Positions 1 through 10,320 of a stretch of 64,000 nt of DNA are shown piece by piece (positions within the stretch are counted from its first letter, which is position 1; each line of letters opens with the position of its first letter). This DNA comes from Notamacropus eugenii. Taxonomy: Eukaryota; Chordata; Mammalia; Diprotodontia; Macropodidae. The position numbers were made by a program, and so were the translations under genes. The notes under the pieces are model-generated. The model did not search any database. It saw nothing but the letters and a program-made list of their open reading frames with translations, and was not told the DNA's origin. The DNA lies in NCBI RefSeq assembly GCF_028372415.1, contig NC_092876.1:219467528-219531527 (forward strand). Direction: 5' to 3'.

Positions 1-90
1 CTGAGGCACACAGGTTTAAGCATCCAAGGCAGGATTTGAACCCAGGCCCTTTCAATTCTATTTCTTCAGTGCTATTTCTCCAGTGCCATG
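1..90 (-). repeat. MIR/CORE-SINE fragment
   Basis: The stretch around 'ggatttgaacccaggccc' is the reverse complement of the tRNA-like head found in many SINEs of this window. It is cut off by the window edge, so only the head is visible. Confidence 0.5.
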
Positions 91-124
91 TGAGTTTTTC
101 TTAGTTGCCCACTCTCTTTGGCCT

Positions 125-795
125 TTCTGTAGCATTTGATGCTATTGACAGCTCTGCCTTGATAATCTTTCTGTCTTTGGTTTCTATGACTGCACTGTCT
201 AGCTTCTCCTCCTAACTCTGTTTACTATTTTCATATTTCCTTCCTTTATCAGCCCTTTTTTTTCCTCTGTGCCATCTAAATATTGTCATTCCTCAAGTTT
301 AGGATATGGAAGAGTGCTGAATTTACCAAGGTCACAGAGGTACCAACTTCTTTGGGGCTCTCTTTCTTTATTCATAAAAGGAAGTTGTACGAGATGACAA
401 GAAATCATCCTTCTGATTCTACCCCTATGATCCTGGTTCTGTCCCAAACCTTCTTCTCTCCTTTCTACACACCTTCCTTTATTATTATATGCCTTCCCAT
501 GTCTCATCTCCTTTAGCCTCTGCTATCACCTCTGCACAGATAACTTCCAAATCTCCGTCTCCAGCCCCAGATGCTTTCTCAATACCCATTGCCCAGTACA
601 GTCTGATAGGAATCTCCTTTTTGCTGTCCTATTGATACCTAAAACTCAACCTATTTAGAAGAGCTGAAGTCCTGCTGTCCATACTCCAACCAGCTTCTCT
701 TGACTTCCCAACTTCTGTTAATGGTAATTAACCAGTCACCCAGGCTCAAAACTTGGTGATGTCTTTAACTTGTTTCTTCTTCCCTGGTCTCTCCC
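125..795 (+). repeat. L2-type LINE, ORF2 C-terminal part
   Basis: The segment from 'catttgatgctattgacag' through 'ctctgctatcacctctgc' (515-570) to 'cacccaggctcaaaacttgg' follows the order of the L2 reverse-transcriptase C-terminal region in sense orientation. It is heavily decayed and has no useful reading frame. A short unrelated block at about 300-418 interrupts it, and a SINE follows at about 808. Confidence 0.65.
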
Positions 796-807
796 ATCTA
801 ATCAATT

Positions 808-1055
808 GTTTTGGTTGCTTAAGTCATTTCAGTCATATCTGACACTTCATGATCCCATTTGGGATTTTCTTGGCAAAGACACTGGAATGGTTTGCCATTT
901 CATTTTCAAGGTCATTTTACAGATGAGGAAACTGAGGTAAATAAGGTTAAGGGACTTGTCAAGGGTTACACAGATGAGGTGGGATTTAAATCCTGAAATA
1001 TAAGTCTTCCTGACTGCAGACCTGGCACTCTATTCACTCTGCCACCTATAAGGTT
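808..1055 (-). repeat. Marsupial-type CORE-SINE, near full length
   Basis: In reverse orientation it shows the long-tail block ('tcatttcagtcatatctgac', 'tggtttgccatttc'), the CORE ('gatgaggaaactgagg') and the tRNA-like head ending 'ctctgccacctata'. The same arrangement recurs at 3232, 40683 and 60232 and in sense at 30205. This tail is characteristic of marsupial SINEs (WSINE/MAR-like; exact family not verified). Confidence 0.8.
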
Positions 1056-1544
1056 TTTTTCCCTGCCCAGATGGTCTACTGCTGCCCATTCCCCCTCTCT
1101 CACCTTAATTTAAATCCTCACTTCCTTTCTCCTTTGGGTTTCTGGTGAGAAAGGATAAATATAGAAAGAGAACAAGCTGCATTGTTAAGAAGCCAAATCT
1201 ATTAATTGAGAACAAAAGAGCACAGACATTTTTAAGTGCTCAGGCCCAAAGAGACTTGCGATAGAGACTATGAAATCCTGAAAGCCAAGATGGAAATGGG
1301 GGAGCTGAGATAATAAGCAGGTGCTGAGGGGAGTGGATAAAGTACAAAAATACTTGTCTCCTGCTAAGACTTTTCTATAAAGAAGCACCAAAGGGAAGAT
1401 TAAGGACCAATACTATTAAAATGCAAACTACAATCAGGAGCAAAACCCAAAGCCCCACAAAGGCCTCCTTAATTGAACAATTCGGTTATAACACATATGC
1501 TAGAATGCCAAATTATGCGGGGAGGAAAATCATCTCCATCAAGT
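1056..1544. other. No recognised feature
   Basis: Unique-looking AT-rich DNA. A 68-codon minus-strand frame at 1185-1391 has no recognisable domain and is treated as chance. Confidence 0.4.
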
Positions 1545-1700
1545 GATTGAGAATTAAACATTTACTTAGTGCCTTCTTTGTGGCACCTTCTGCTCTAGGC
1601 ATTGGGGATGCAAAGGCCAAAATGGGAGGAAAAGTTCCTGCCCTCAAAATACTTATTTGGTTCCATGATGGTAGAGGATACAAAATTCAACAGCTAAAGG
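1545..1700 (+). repeat. Short interspersed repeat, 'catttact...gcattggggatgcaaa' family
   Basis: It shares the block 'aacatttact...ggcattggggatgcaaaggc' with copies near 12580, 24860, 36245 and 63462. The family was not identified. The 64-codon frame over it is repeat-derived. Confidence 0.5.
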
Positions 1701-2180
1701 GGAGGTCTCAATGGCACACACCTGGAAGGAGGAAGGCCTGACAGATAAGTTCACCTACAGCTTTAAAAAAGAGGCGGGTATTTATTCTTCCCTGGCCAAT
1801 AACACCAGAGACACTACTAATGCTTAAATTAAGGTAAAGAAATGGGGTTCTCCTGATCTATTGACCTGGTTAAGTAATAAAAGAGATAGCGTTCTTCAGA
1901 AGATGGTGAATTCTTTCATTGTAATTCATGGATTTTTCCCATATGAAGGATATTCTGAAGGATGTATGGTTTTATACTATTAGGACTATAATTTTGCTAC
2001 ATCATGGGTTAAATATGGCTTTTGTACATTTAGCCTGAGAATTTAACCTTTTCTAAAATTGCTTGGAGTTTGCAATGCATTTTCCATAGACACAAACAAC
2101 TTAAAAAATTGGTGTCTAGCTAGTATGCAACCTATTTATACAATAAGTTGGAAGATAACTACATCCAGCTTCCATTTTGG

Positions 2181-2552
2181 CTAGAACTTGGTCTCATCAT
2201 GCTGCCACACTTTGGGCACAATCCTCATGAGGAACAAACTGGTTTTCATGGTCTTATTTGCTACCTCTTTGTCCGCCAGTGCAACATGAGGCAGTACAAC
2301 ACCTAATGAGCAAGACACACTGGTTCTCAGCACCATCTTACTGAGGAAGTCACTATCCCTTTGGAGGGTTCCCCTAATGTCAGTCAGTCTATCACCTCTA
2401 TCTTCCTGAGTCTGGCAGCTTAGAGCTCCTGCAATAGAATGAATCATTTTGTCTATTTGGGTAAGGTTGTTTTGCATCATCGCTTCCCAAACCCAGACTA
2501 GCCTGTCAGAACTGCTGATGGTTTTTCTCACGGCCTTCTGAGTGATGCCCAT
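2181..2552 (-). CDS. Unidentified 123-codon open frame
   Basis: This uninterrupted minus-strand frame starts at ATG and ends at a TAG. It is more G+C-rich than its flanks and overlaps no recognised repeat. The predicted product is mostly polar, with one short hydrophobic run near residues 82-92 and no signal peptide, motif or domain that I recognise. Just upstream of the ATG on the minus strand lies a pyrimidine-rich run ending 'tttattag', which could be a splice acceptor, so a terminal exon is possible. It could equally be an old retrocopy fragment or chance. No poly(A) tract or target duplication was seen. Confidence 0.25.
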   Translation of the reverse strand: MGITQKAVRKTISSSDRLVWVWEAMMQNNLTQIDKMIHSIAGALSCQTQEDRGDRLTDIRGTLQRDSDFLSKMVLRTSVSCSLGVVLPHVALADKEVANKTMKTSLFLMRIVPKVWQHDETKF

Positions 2553-2759
2553 AGCCTAATAAATTGAAAGAATATCTTGAAAGTGAAAGCATACAAGCAA
2601 ATATTAGATTTTAGACTCCTATTTTCTACCTTAAACAGGCCTCACATATACTTAAGACTAGAACAGGACGGAATATAGCAAATAACTTTGCTTCATTCCC
2701 TGGGCCTGGGATTGGTAAGACAAGACACCATCAATTCAGATGTGACTGAGACCTATTAA

Positions 2760-3085
2760 TAGTAAATAATACTAGGTTGCATTTTTATAGTTTTTTTGCC
2801 TATCTTTATGTCCCTAGCATTTAGTACAAAGTAGGCATTTCATACATGCTTGCTGATCAGTTAAGCAGTTTAAATACATTATTTCATTTGATTGTGACAA
2901 CAACCCATGTGAGGTGCATGATATGATTATTCCCATTTTACAGATGAGAGACTAATGCAGAAAGGTGGTAAAGTGACTTGCTCAGGGTCATTTGACTTGT
3001 AAGTATGTCAGGCAGAATTCAAACTCAGTTCTTACTTCCTCCAAGACAAATACTCTATCCACAACATCACTTCAAGGCCTCTACC
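2760..3085 (-). repeat. MIR-type SINE
   Basis: Reverse-oriented CORE ('cccattttacagatgag') and head ('ctcagggtcatttgacttg') are clear. A small block at about 2800-2865 ending 'agtaggcatttcatacatgc' resembles an L2 3' end and appears inserted or fused. Confidence 0.65.
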
Positions 3086-3231
3086 ATTAGGTATCACCCT
3101 AGAAATTGCTGGGAATTTGCCTGGGCGGCCAAACTTGCTCCCTAGAGCAATCTACTAGAGGTAGAGAGGTACTCATCTACTAGAGGTCAAATCATTTGGT
3201 TAAGTCTTCAAATATATATTGTTTAGTAACT

Positions 3232-3462
3232 TTTCAGGGGTGTCCAGTTCTTTGACTCTGCTTGGGCTTTTCTTGGCAAAGATAATGGAATGGTTTGCCA
3301 TTTCCTTCTCCAGCTCATTTTACCGATGAAGCAACTGAGGCAATAAGTGACTTCCCCAGGGTCACACAGCTAGTGAGTATCTGAGGTCAGATTTGAACTC
3401 ATGAAGTTAAGTCTTCTTGACTCCAGACTCAGCACTCTATCCACTGCACCACCTAGCTGCAT
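3232..3462 (-). repeat. Marsupial-type CORE-SINE
   Basis: Full head-core-tail in reverse: 'tcttggcaaagataatggaa', 'cagctcattttaccgatg', 'gtcacacagctagtgag', 'ctgcaccacctagctgc'. It is directly followed by a TA/CA simple repeat at 3470. Confidence 0.8.
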
Positions 3463-3465
3463 GTG

Positions 3466-3532
3466 AATATATGCATATACACGTACACACATACATATAT
3501 ATATACATACATACATATATACACAGAGAGAG
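3466..3532. repeat. TA/CATA simple repeat
   Basis: Alternating purine-pyrimidine tract of tatata, cataca and cacaca units next to the SINE head. Confidence 0.7.
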
Positions 3533-3930
3533 ACATGATCCTCAAGATATTTGCATAATAGTTTTGAGACAAATCTAAAGAAGGGTCAGGATTTTGGTAA
3601 ACTCATGGATGGTTAGGCCTGTGTGAAGCCTTTGGGAGGATTCTACCTATAATTAGGTTGTGAGATTTTTTTTATTTCTAGCTCATGCTCCCTGCCTTGT
3701 GACAGAAATTCTTAAATAGAAAAGCTGGCTCCTTGGAGCATCTGAGGAAACCTGAAACCTGGAAGAAGTCCAAGAGGAAGGCTCTTCAGGACAGAAAGTA
3801 GGCCTGTTTATTTGTGTAGAAGATATAGTGTTCTGCCAAGGACACAACCACACAAACTTTCTCTCCTCTCTTTTTATTTTTCCTGTTGAAAAAATTGTAG
3901 GCATTTGGGGCCTGAGACTGAAGGATTCAA
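3533..3930. other. No recognised feature
   Basis: Nothing recognisable. A 73-codon minus frame at 3683-3904 shows no motif. Confidence 0.4.
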
Positions 3931-3934
3931 AGGC

Positions 3935-4150
3935 TCTGCAGGTGGTACAAATATGACAATAATATGGTTCTGTGGAAAGAATACTGGATTAATGGTGCTG
4001 AGGACAAAAGTTCAGAAACTCATTCTTCTACTTATGAACTCGGTGACCATAGGCAAGTATTTTAAAATTTTTGGACCTCGGTTTTCTCATCTGTGAAGTG
4101 AAAGTATTAGACTAGGTAGCCTATAAAAGTTCCCTTCCAACTCCTTGATC
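3935..4150 (+). repeat. MIR-like SINE
   Basis: Sense orientation: 'gaatactggattaatgg' head, 'ctcggtgaccataggcaag', 'ttttctcatctgtgaa', ending 'gttcccttccaactcc'. Confidence 0.6.
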
Positions 4151-4344
4151 AGGGCTTTAGGAAAAAGTACTGGAGCAAGTAGAATGTTTGATTGCTTAAG
4201 CTGAATGTGGGCCACATTCTGGGGAAAAGAGGCCTGCTTTATTTCCATAAGGAAACTCTACTTTTAGTTATGTTTCCTATAAAGCCCCAACCATGAGTAA
4301 TGTAGATGAGTTCTGCCCACTCTACACTCCCCACTGTGGACTTG

Positions 4345-4650
4345 TGGGGCTTTCTTTGGTGACATAGTGGACAGAACATGGGGCCTGGAATCAGGACGAC
4401 TAATTTTTCTGATTTCAAATCCGACCTCAGATATGTACTAGATCTGTAACTCTGGGCAACTTACTTAAACTATGTTTGCCTTCATTCCCTCTATTCCCTT
4501 GCATTTATTTCCCTGTAAAATGGGAGTAATAATAGCACTTACCTTCCAGGATTGTTGTGAGGACCAAGTAAGATAATAGTTATAAAGTGCTTAACATAGT
4601 GCCTGACACATAGTAGGTGCTATATAAATGTTAGTTATTATTATTATTAT
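4345..4650 (+). repeat. Full-length MIR-type SINE with (TTA)n tail
   Basis: Head 'catagtggacagaacatgg', CORE 'ccctgtaaaatgggagtaat', 3' part 'aggattgttgtgaggacc' and 'acatagtaggtgctatataa', ending in a short TTA repeat at about 4632-4650. All modules are in order, which makes it one of the most complete MIR copies here. Confidence 0.75.
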
Positions 4651-4754
4651 TGTGAAAGTCATAGAAAATGTATGTCCCCAAAATGAAGCTTATGAGGGAA
4701 ATGAAGGATAATGAGGTACCAGACTGCATTAAGAGAAGTGGAATGTACAACTGT

Positions 4755-4970
4755 ATCACGGAATCTCCATCCTAGATGGAGAGTTCAAAAGGAACTTAGA
4801 AGTCATCTTGTGATCGTAACCTCCTCATTCTATAGATGGGGAAACCTGAAGCCCAGAGAATGACTTGTCCAAAGTCATACAGCTCTTCAGTGGCCAATCT
4901 AGAAAATGAATCCCAGCTCCATTGCTCTTCCACTGCACCATCTGCCACACCCAAGTCAAGCAATATTAGG
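4755..4970 (-). repeat. MIR-related SINE
   Basis: Reverse orientation: 'cctcattctatagatgggg', 'aagcccagagaatgacttg', 'ctcttccactgcaccatctg'. The 90-codon frame at 4836-5108 is its shadow. Confidence 0.6.
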
Positions 4971-5039
4971 AGAAATGTCTTCTGTTCTCTATGTCACCCC
5001 TTAGGAAGGACATTGATGAGCATTAGAGCACCCAGACTG

Positions 5040-5835
5040 AGTTACCCAGTTTGCAATATTGGCTATAGCCTCAATGTTTTACTCTCTCCACTCCTTGTAT
5101 GCAATTAGTTTTCTAGTCTTGTTGATTCTACCTCCCTAACCTCTTGGTCTGTTCCCTTCCCTCCACTCATATAGCCACCCCTCTGGGTCAGAACCTCTCA
5201 ACTGGAGCATTCCAATAACCTCCCAATTCGTCTCCCTATTCCTTGTTTCTCCTCCTTCAATATCTTCCAAACAGCTGCCAAAATAATCTTTCTAAGGTAT
5301 AAATCTGACCATATTCCCTGTTTGTTCATGAATCTTTAATGATTATCTATTCTTTTTAGGATAAAATACAAACCCCTCACCTTGGCATTTGAAGCCCTTT
5401 ATGACAACTCTAACTGCCCTTTCCAAATTTATTTCCCCATCATGCATCCTACTATTTCACCCAACTAGCCTAATTACTATTCCCCAAACTCTGGCTTCTT
5501 CTACCCTCTACTCTTGTGCCTCTGCTCAGAATTTCCCTTTTACCTGAAATGCACTCTTCCTCATCTCCACCTCTTAGAATTCTTACCCTCCTTCAAAGCT
5601 CAACTGAGGCATCACTTCCTAGGAAAAGCCCAGGGTTTTGTTGTTCACTTGCTTGTTTTTTGTTTTTGTTTTGGTGGGCTCACCCTCCTCAAATTATCTT
5701 GTATCATTCCGCTGGTATATGTTATGTCCCTACCACCTCCAGGAAGCTTCTTGAAGGAGTTGATTTATATTCTCAGGACTCAGCACAATACTTTGTACAT
5801 AGTAGGGACTAAACACATGCTTTTAAAATTGAACT
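5040..5835 (+). repeat. L2-type LINE, RT C-terminus and 3' end
   Basis: The blocks come in L2 order: 'ttgattctacctccctaac', 'cagctgccaaaataatcttt', 'aggataaaatacaaacccct', 'cctgaaatgcactcttcctc', 'acctcttagaattcttaccc', and a 3' end with 'tttgtacatagtagggacta'. The 107- and 98-codon frames at 5514-5837 lie within it and are LINE remnants. Confidence 0.8.
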
Positions 5836-5854
5836 AGGATGATGAAGGCCTCAA

Positions 5855-5924
5855 CATCATGACACATCTGGATCGGATGAAAAAAATTTGAAATATTTAG
5901 CATGGAGAAATGAAGAACTAGAGT
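5855..5924 (+). repeat. CR1/L3 LINE, left fragment
   Basis: 'aatatttagcatggagaaat' corresponds to the CR1/L3 3' region 'gtttagcctggagaag'. The element resumes at about 6155 on the far side of a hAT-like insert. Confidence 0.55.
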
Positions 5925-6146
5925 CAGACATGTGCTGGAGCCAGCTCAAAATAGGTTATGAGAGCCAATTTTCAAAAATCAGTAAATGCTACAAATCAAG
6001 GCTTGATTTATTATTTTGTTGATTGCATAGCCTTGAGAGAATGATGGAGAAAAGGATAATTACATAGATTAAAGTTAAAAGTATGTCATGGGTATGTTTG
6101 TTCTTTTTAGAGAGCCAGTTGTTAAACATTTGCCAGCATACCCCTG
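5925..6146. mobile_element. hAT-like non-autonomous DNA transposon
   Basis: The left end 'cagacatgtgctgg' and the reverse complement of the right end, 'caggggtatgctgg', form imperfect terminal inverted repeats (about 11/14). Subterminal 'gagccaattttcaaaa' and 'gagagccagttgttaaac' are also inverted-repeat related. The flanking 8-mers 'actagagt' and 'cttaggag' are only loosely alike. No transposase coding is present. It splits a CR1/L3 copy, so it is younger than that LINE. Confidence 0.55.
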
Positions 6147-6275
6147 CTTAGGAGAGTCATGATAAATGTCTTTAAATATTTGAAAGGCGACTGTGAAGAG
6201 TTTGGATTTCTGACTGGATGTAAAGGACTGAACTAGAGTACTGGATGAACTTGGTAAGTATAGTTTGGGTGTGGC
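6147..6275 (+). repeat. CR1/L3 LINE, right fragment
   Basis: 'gtctttaaatatttgaaagg' is the conserved CR1/L3 3' block, also seen at 22230. It continues the fragment at 5855-5924. Confidence 0.55.
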
Positions 6276-6279
6276 CATA

Positions 6280-6757
6280 GGACTTGAGAATCCAACCCCT
6301 AACTCTTTTCTTCTTTATCTTCTTGACTCACTCACCTGGTCTACACTGCAGCTGTCAGAGCAGGGGTTTTAACCAGAGGAAATGGCCATACTGCTACAAC
6401 TCACTATTAGGGTTCTAGGGCTAATCCTTCTGTGGCAAAAACTAGACATTTACTGCTTAGAGTTATATCTCCAGGGCCCCCACTGCTGTGCTTCCCATTA
6501 AAAAAATCAGCCAAAATGACACCATTAACACTTAATTATGAAACATTTACTACACAGTATGTAAAACATGAATACTTATAGTATAAGCCTGGGTCACAAT
6601 CTTCCAACATTACACACATTGCTTATGGGAAAAATGCACACAAACTATGGAAACCTGGCAAGGAAGCACATGAATAGGGAAACTTGTGCCTGAAGCAACT
6701 TATGGCTCTGGACTACAGGCCATGATGAATTTGGTCTCTTTAGAGAATAGTCTATAC
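6280..6757. other. No recognised feature
   Basis: Unique-looking sequence without a recognisable repeat or coding signal. Confidence 0.4.
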
Positions 6758-6893
6758 CAAGAGTGGAGAACCTGTGGCCTTGAGGCCACATGTGACCCTC
6801 TAGGTCCTCAAGTATGGCCTTTTGTCTCAAGGGTTAAACTTGAGGACCTAGAGAGTCACACGTGACCTCAAGGCCACAAGTTCCCCACCCCTG
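6758..6893. mobile_element. Palindromic hAT-like MITE with target duplication
   Basis: A 136-bp element that is almost entirely an inverted repeat centred near 6826. The left end 'caagagtggagaacctg' pairs with the right-end complement 'caggggtggggaacttg'. It is flanked by 8-mers gtctatac (6750-6757) and gtctgtac (6894-6901), 7 of 8 matching, as expected for the 8-bp duplications hAT transposases make. A shorter relative lies at 37337-37423. It has no coding capacity. Confidence 0.75.
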
Positions 6894-6904
6894 GTCTGTA
6901 CATG

Positions 6905-7515
6905 TGGGTCAGGCTGTGTCTCTGCTACATTTACTCCTCATAACATTACTTGATTGAGCTCTAAGGCAGTAGTGTACCTTTTCATTTGTTTGTTTTTAGA
7001 AAATGCAGTTCTTCTAAACTTGGAATCTAAGACCTATTCAGGTCTGCTCTCTTGGCTTGGTTCTGAGAAGTTTCCCCCTCTCAAGCCATAGATGATAAAA
7101 AGGGACAAAACAGAAAGACCTCTGAAAGGTTTCCTCTCTCTAAAGTCATGAAGCCAAGAAAGACAAGCCTCTCCTTTCTATTTTGCTCTTCTAAACATCG
7201 GAACTGTCTTTCCAATTAGCTCCCAGTCACAAAGTTTTCCTTCCAATCAGATCAGCTCCCAACAAAAGACACAAAGCCTGTCTTTCCCCAGTCATTTCAG
7301 TAGGGCAATACAAGCTCTAGGCTCTCAGTTTAATTACTTTTCTATGAATTATCCTCTATGCTAGATGTGGTTAAGCGCAACTGTCTTCAAGTAGCAGGGG
7401 ATAATCTTTGCTCTGCTTCTGACTTTTTTCTCTTTCTTTCTTCATTTTGCTTTTTTTAGCCTCAATTTCTTTCTTTCCTGGATTTTGTTTCAGATTCTCT
7501 CCTGGTTCAAAGCAG
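6905..7515. other. No recognised repeat; left flank of fold-back
   Basis: Pyrimidine-rich in part (7420-7480). Nothing coding is recognised. Confidence 0.35.
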
Positions 7516-7519
7516 GCTC

Positions 7520-7740
7520 TTCTTATGTGAAGTGATTCCTATTTTAGAGAGTTTGAGTGGTCATAGGAACACAGAAAATGTCTAGTCTAAAATAGAAATA
7601 TTGGAGGGAGAAACCAAAATTCATATCTGTATCCTGCATGCTCAAGTCATATGATCAAGAAGAGGCTGGACTAGACATTTTCTGTGATCCTTCAACCTCT
7701 CAAGCCTCTCTAAAACAGGAATTATGCGTAAGGAATTGGA
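7520..7740. repeat. Imperfect inverted repeat (fold-back)
   Basis: The inner 23-nt arms at 7566-7588 and 7668-7690 match at about 20 of 23 positions in inverted orientation around 'cacagaaaatgtctagtc'. Similarity continues outward through 'attcctattttagagag' opposite the complement of the sequence ending about 7722, giving arms of roughly 55 nt or more around an 80-nt loop. Transcribed RNA could form a long hairpin. The origin of the element is unknown. Confidence 0.6.
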
Positions 7741-8010
7741 AGAATTCCTACAAACAAAATCAGCCAAGAAGATTGTTTGCTTTGCAAACAGTCAGACAAC
7801 AGAAACACGAGGTAGGTTAACAAATATGGCAACCAAGGAAGGCAGAGATAATGAAATGATTTATACCAGAAAAAAAAGGAAAAAAAAGTCGTAGAAACAT
7901 CTCTATAGGTTTAAAAAAAACATTACTAACATAACAAAGGATCATTGAGATATTTCTTTCTAAAAGAACACAAGGAGAAAAGGGTAAAAATACAACATAA
8001 ATGTGAAAAC
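7640..8010 (+). repeat. Unassigned dispersed repeat, copy 1
   Basis: Blocks here ('tgatccttcaacctctcaag', 'ggaattggaagaattcctac', 'ggtaggttaacaaatatgg', 'aaggaaggcagagataatg') recur with substitutions at 12850-12900 and 13840-13960. The family was not identified. Confidence 0.5.
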
Positions 8011-8462
8011 TGATAGTGGAGGAGCTGCCTACTGACTGTGTGTGATTCAGCTGCCGAATGGAAGACACTTCAGCTATCTTAGCTTCAGTACTTTTCTCTG
8101 CAGCCTATTTTTCTCAGATACTTCAAGCAATGTCTGTGTCCTCAAATATTTTTCTCTAAGGGGTTACTTTATCCCAGGCCCCCTCAGTAATATTTTACGT
8201 TTCTGCCCCTTTCCATAACTACAATTATCCAAATCTGAAAGGATAAAAATCTTCCTACTAATTACAGTCTCCAAAAGAGGAACAAGCTACCTTTGAAGGT
8301 CATGCATTTTCTCCAATTTGAAGCGTTAAAGCAAAGGCTAGATGACTCTTCTTGAGTATGTTGGAACAGGCAGGAATCTTTGTTCAAGGACAAATGGAAG
8401 TAGAGCATGGGGGTACCTTAAAACTTTGAGAGTCCGTGAAAATACTGGAGTGCCTTGGACAA

Positions 8463-8765
8463 ATGTGTGTTGGTCCTTTGTTGCTGAAGAAGACCATACC
8501 ATCAGAGAAATAATGACATGACTTGCACTTGACTTTGTTTTGAGTGAAGGAGGGCTGTGCAGGTCACCAGCTTCACTTCTCCTCCACAGCCATCTGAATC
8601 CAGTGACCAGATATTCATCAGGATGACTGGAGATGACCCAGGATGAGGCAATTGGTGTTAATTGCCCAAGGTCACACAGCTAGTGAGTGTCAAGTGTCTG
8701 AGGTGAGATTTGAACTCAGGTCCTCCTGACTCCTGCACTGGTGCTCTATCCACTGCATCACTTGT
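8463..8765 (-). repeat. Long marsupial SINE (MAR4/WALLSI-like)
   Basis: It is the inverted counterpart of the copy at 58205-58530. Shared blocks are 'gacatgacttgcacttgac', 'gggctgtgcaggtcaccag', 'gactggagatgacccagg' and 'aggtcacacagctagtgag', ending in a reversed tRNA-like head 'gctctatccactgcatcac'. The similarity to the distant copy is high, suggesting a relatively young family. Confidence 0.8.
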
Positions 8766-8769
8766 ACAA

Positions 8770-9210
8770 ATAAGGTCAGACTGAAAGAAAGAATATTGTT
8801 AGTGATTCAATTTTCCCAGGTCCCAAGCAGCTGGAGTCAAAAGGAGTTAGGTGGCACTCTCATGGGCTTCTAGCCAGATCCAAATACCCTCCCCTTAGAA
8901 ACAGCTGTCTGGGAATGAATCACAGGCTACTTGCAGCCTGGGAATGAATTCTTATGCAGGAGAAAAAGGTCCCAAAACACCTGTCTGTCCATCACATCTG
9001 AGCTTCATTGTCATCTGAAGTGAATGACTCAAGATTGATCTTTGAGACTTGGGAAACATGAAGCTAGCGATTCTCCAAGAATATAGGGGGGGAAAGTTCT
9101 TGGGAACAAATGTTCCCAATTAAGATAATTCTGAGGCTGTGGTGCTTGGGAGATGAAGAAAAGCATTTCCAGATTTTTGTCACTGAACTCCCTAGTTCTG
9201 GAATTTCAGG
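8770..9210. other. No recognised feature
   Basis: Unique-looking sequence. It includes a poly-G run at about 9086-9092 and the short palindrome 'gggaacaaatgttccc' at 9102-9117. Confidence 0.4.
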
Positions 9211-9214
9211 CTGT

Positions 9215-9460
9215 TGCTGATAATAATAATAATTAGCATTTTTATAGAACCTACTATGTACCAGGTATTATATATTATCTCGTTATAGCCTCACAACAAC
9301 CCTGGAAGGTAGGTGCTATAATTATCTCCACTTTACACTTAAGGAAACTGAGTTAAACAGAGGTTAAATGACTTACCCATGCATCTGAAGCCAGATTTGA
9401 AGTCAGATCTACTTGACTTCAGGTCCAGTACTCTATCAATTGTGCCACCTTGATGCCTCA
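9215..9460 (-). repeat. MIR SINE
   Basis: A classic reversed MIR: 'acctactatgtaccagg', 'cctcacaacaaccctgg', 'cttaaggaaactgag', 'ccagatttgaagtcagatc'. A 107-codon minus frame at 9339-9662 partly overlaps it and is not a gene. Confidence 0.75.
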
Positions 9461-10206
9461 TACTGAATAGTCTAAAGTGGTGAAGATCTAGGAAATAAGC
9501 CTTTCCACCATTTATCATTTTCCATTTTTTGTTCATCCTTGCCTCTCTGAAAGATGTTGGATGGAATCTCAGAGCTACTTGAATTTTCATATTTCCAATC
9601 AGTAATGATTTGGAATATTTCCCCTCCTCCCCCCAACTGTTGATAACCTGAGTTTCTTCCATTCAAACTTCATATCCTTTCATTTATGAATTAGAGAATG
9701 ACTTCTTTAAAAAAATGTGAATCAGTTCCTTATTTATCTTACAAATAAGATCGTCATCAAAGAAATTTGCTGCAAAAATTTTCTCTAGTCATTTTTCTCC
9801 TTATTAATCTTAATTTTATTACATTTGTGCAAAAAATTTTAAATTTTATGTAACCAAAATTATCCATTTTATCTTCTGTGATTCTCTCTATTCCTCATTT
9901 GGTCATGAACTTTTCTCCTATCCATAAAAGAGAAAGGTATTTCTCCCCCCATGTTTCTTTTATTTGCTTATGATGTCACCTTTTATATTCAAGCCCATAC
10001 CCATTTGGAGTTTATCTTTATATAAAGCGTTTGGTATTGATTCCATACAGCTGTCCAATTTCCCCCAGAAGCCTTTTTTTTTTTTTTCAAATGGTGAGTC
10101 CCTATCCTAGTAGTTGGGGTCTTTGTGTTTATCAAATATACTAGATAACAACTTGTGAACCTAATCTGTTTTATTTGTTGATCTGTTTTTTTTTTTTAAC
10201 AAATAC

Positions 10207-10320
10207 AAAATTAGAAGAACAAGATGTCAAAATTTTCAATGATCTAATTTCAGAAGAATAAACCACAAATGAATTTCCCAAGGAAAAATTCTATAGAAGC
10301 AGACAAATCCAAAGTAAATG
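10207..10320 (+). repeat. Inverted L1 ORF2 block, left arm
   Basis: The arm runs 'aaaattagaagaacaagatg' to 'gacaaatccaaagtaaatg' and is a close inverted copy of 11361-11476, with about 1.04 kb between the arms. Confidence 0.7.

Noticed and set aside
5514..5837. 107- and 98-codon overlapping frames
   Set aside because: They lie in an L2 3' end and match LINE sequence, not a host gene.
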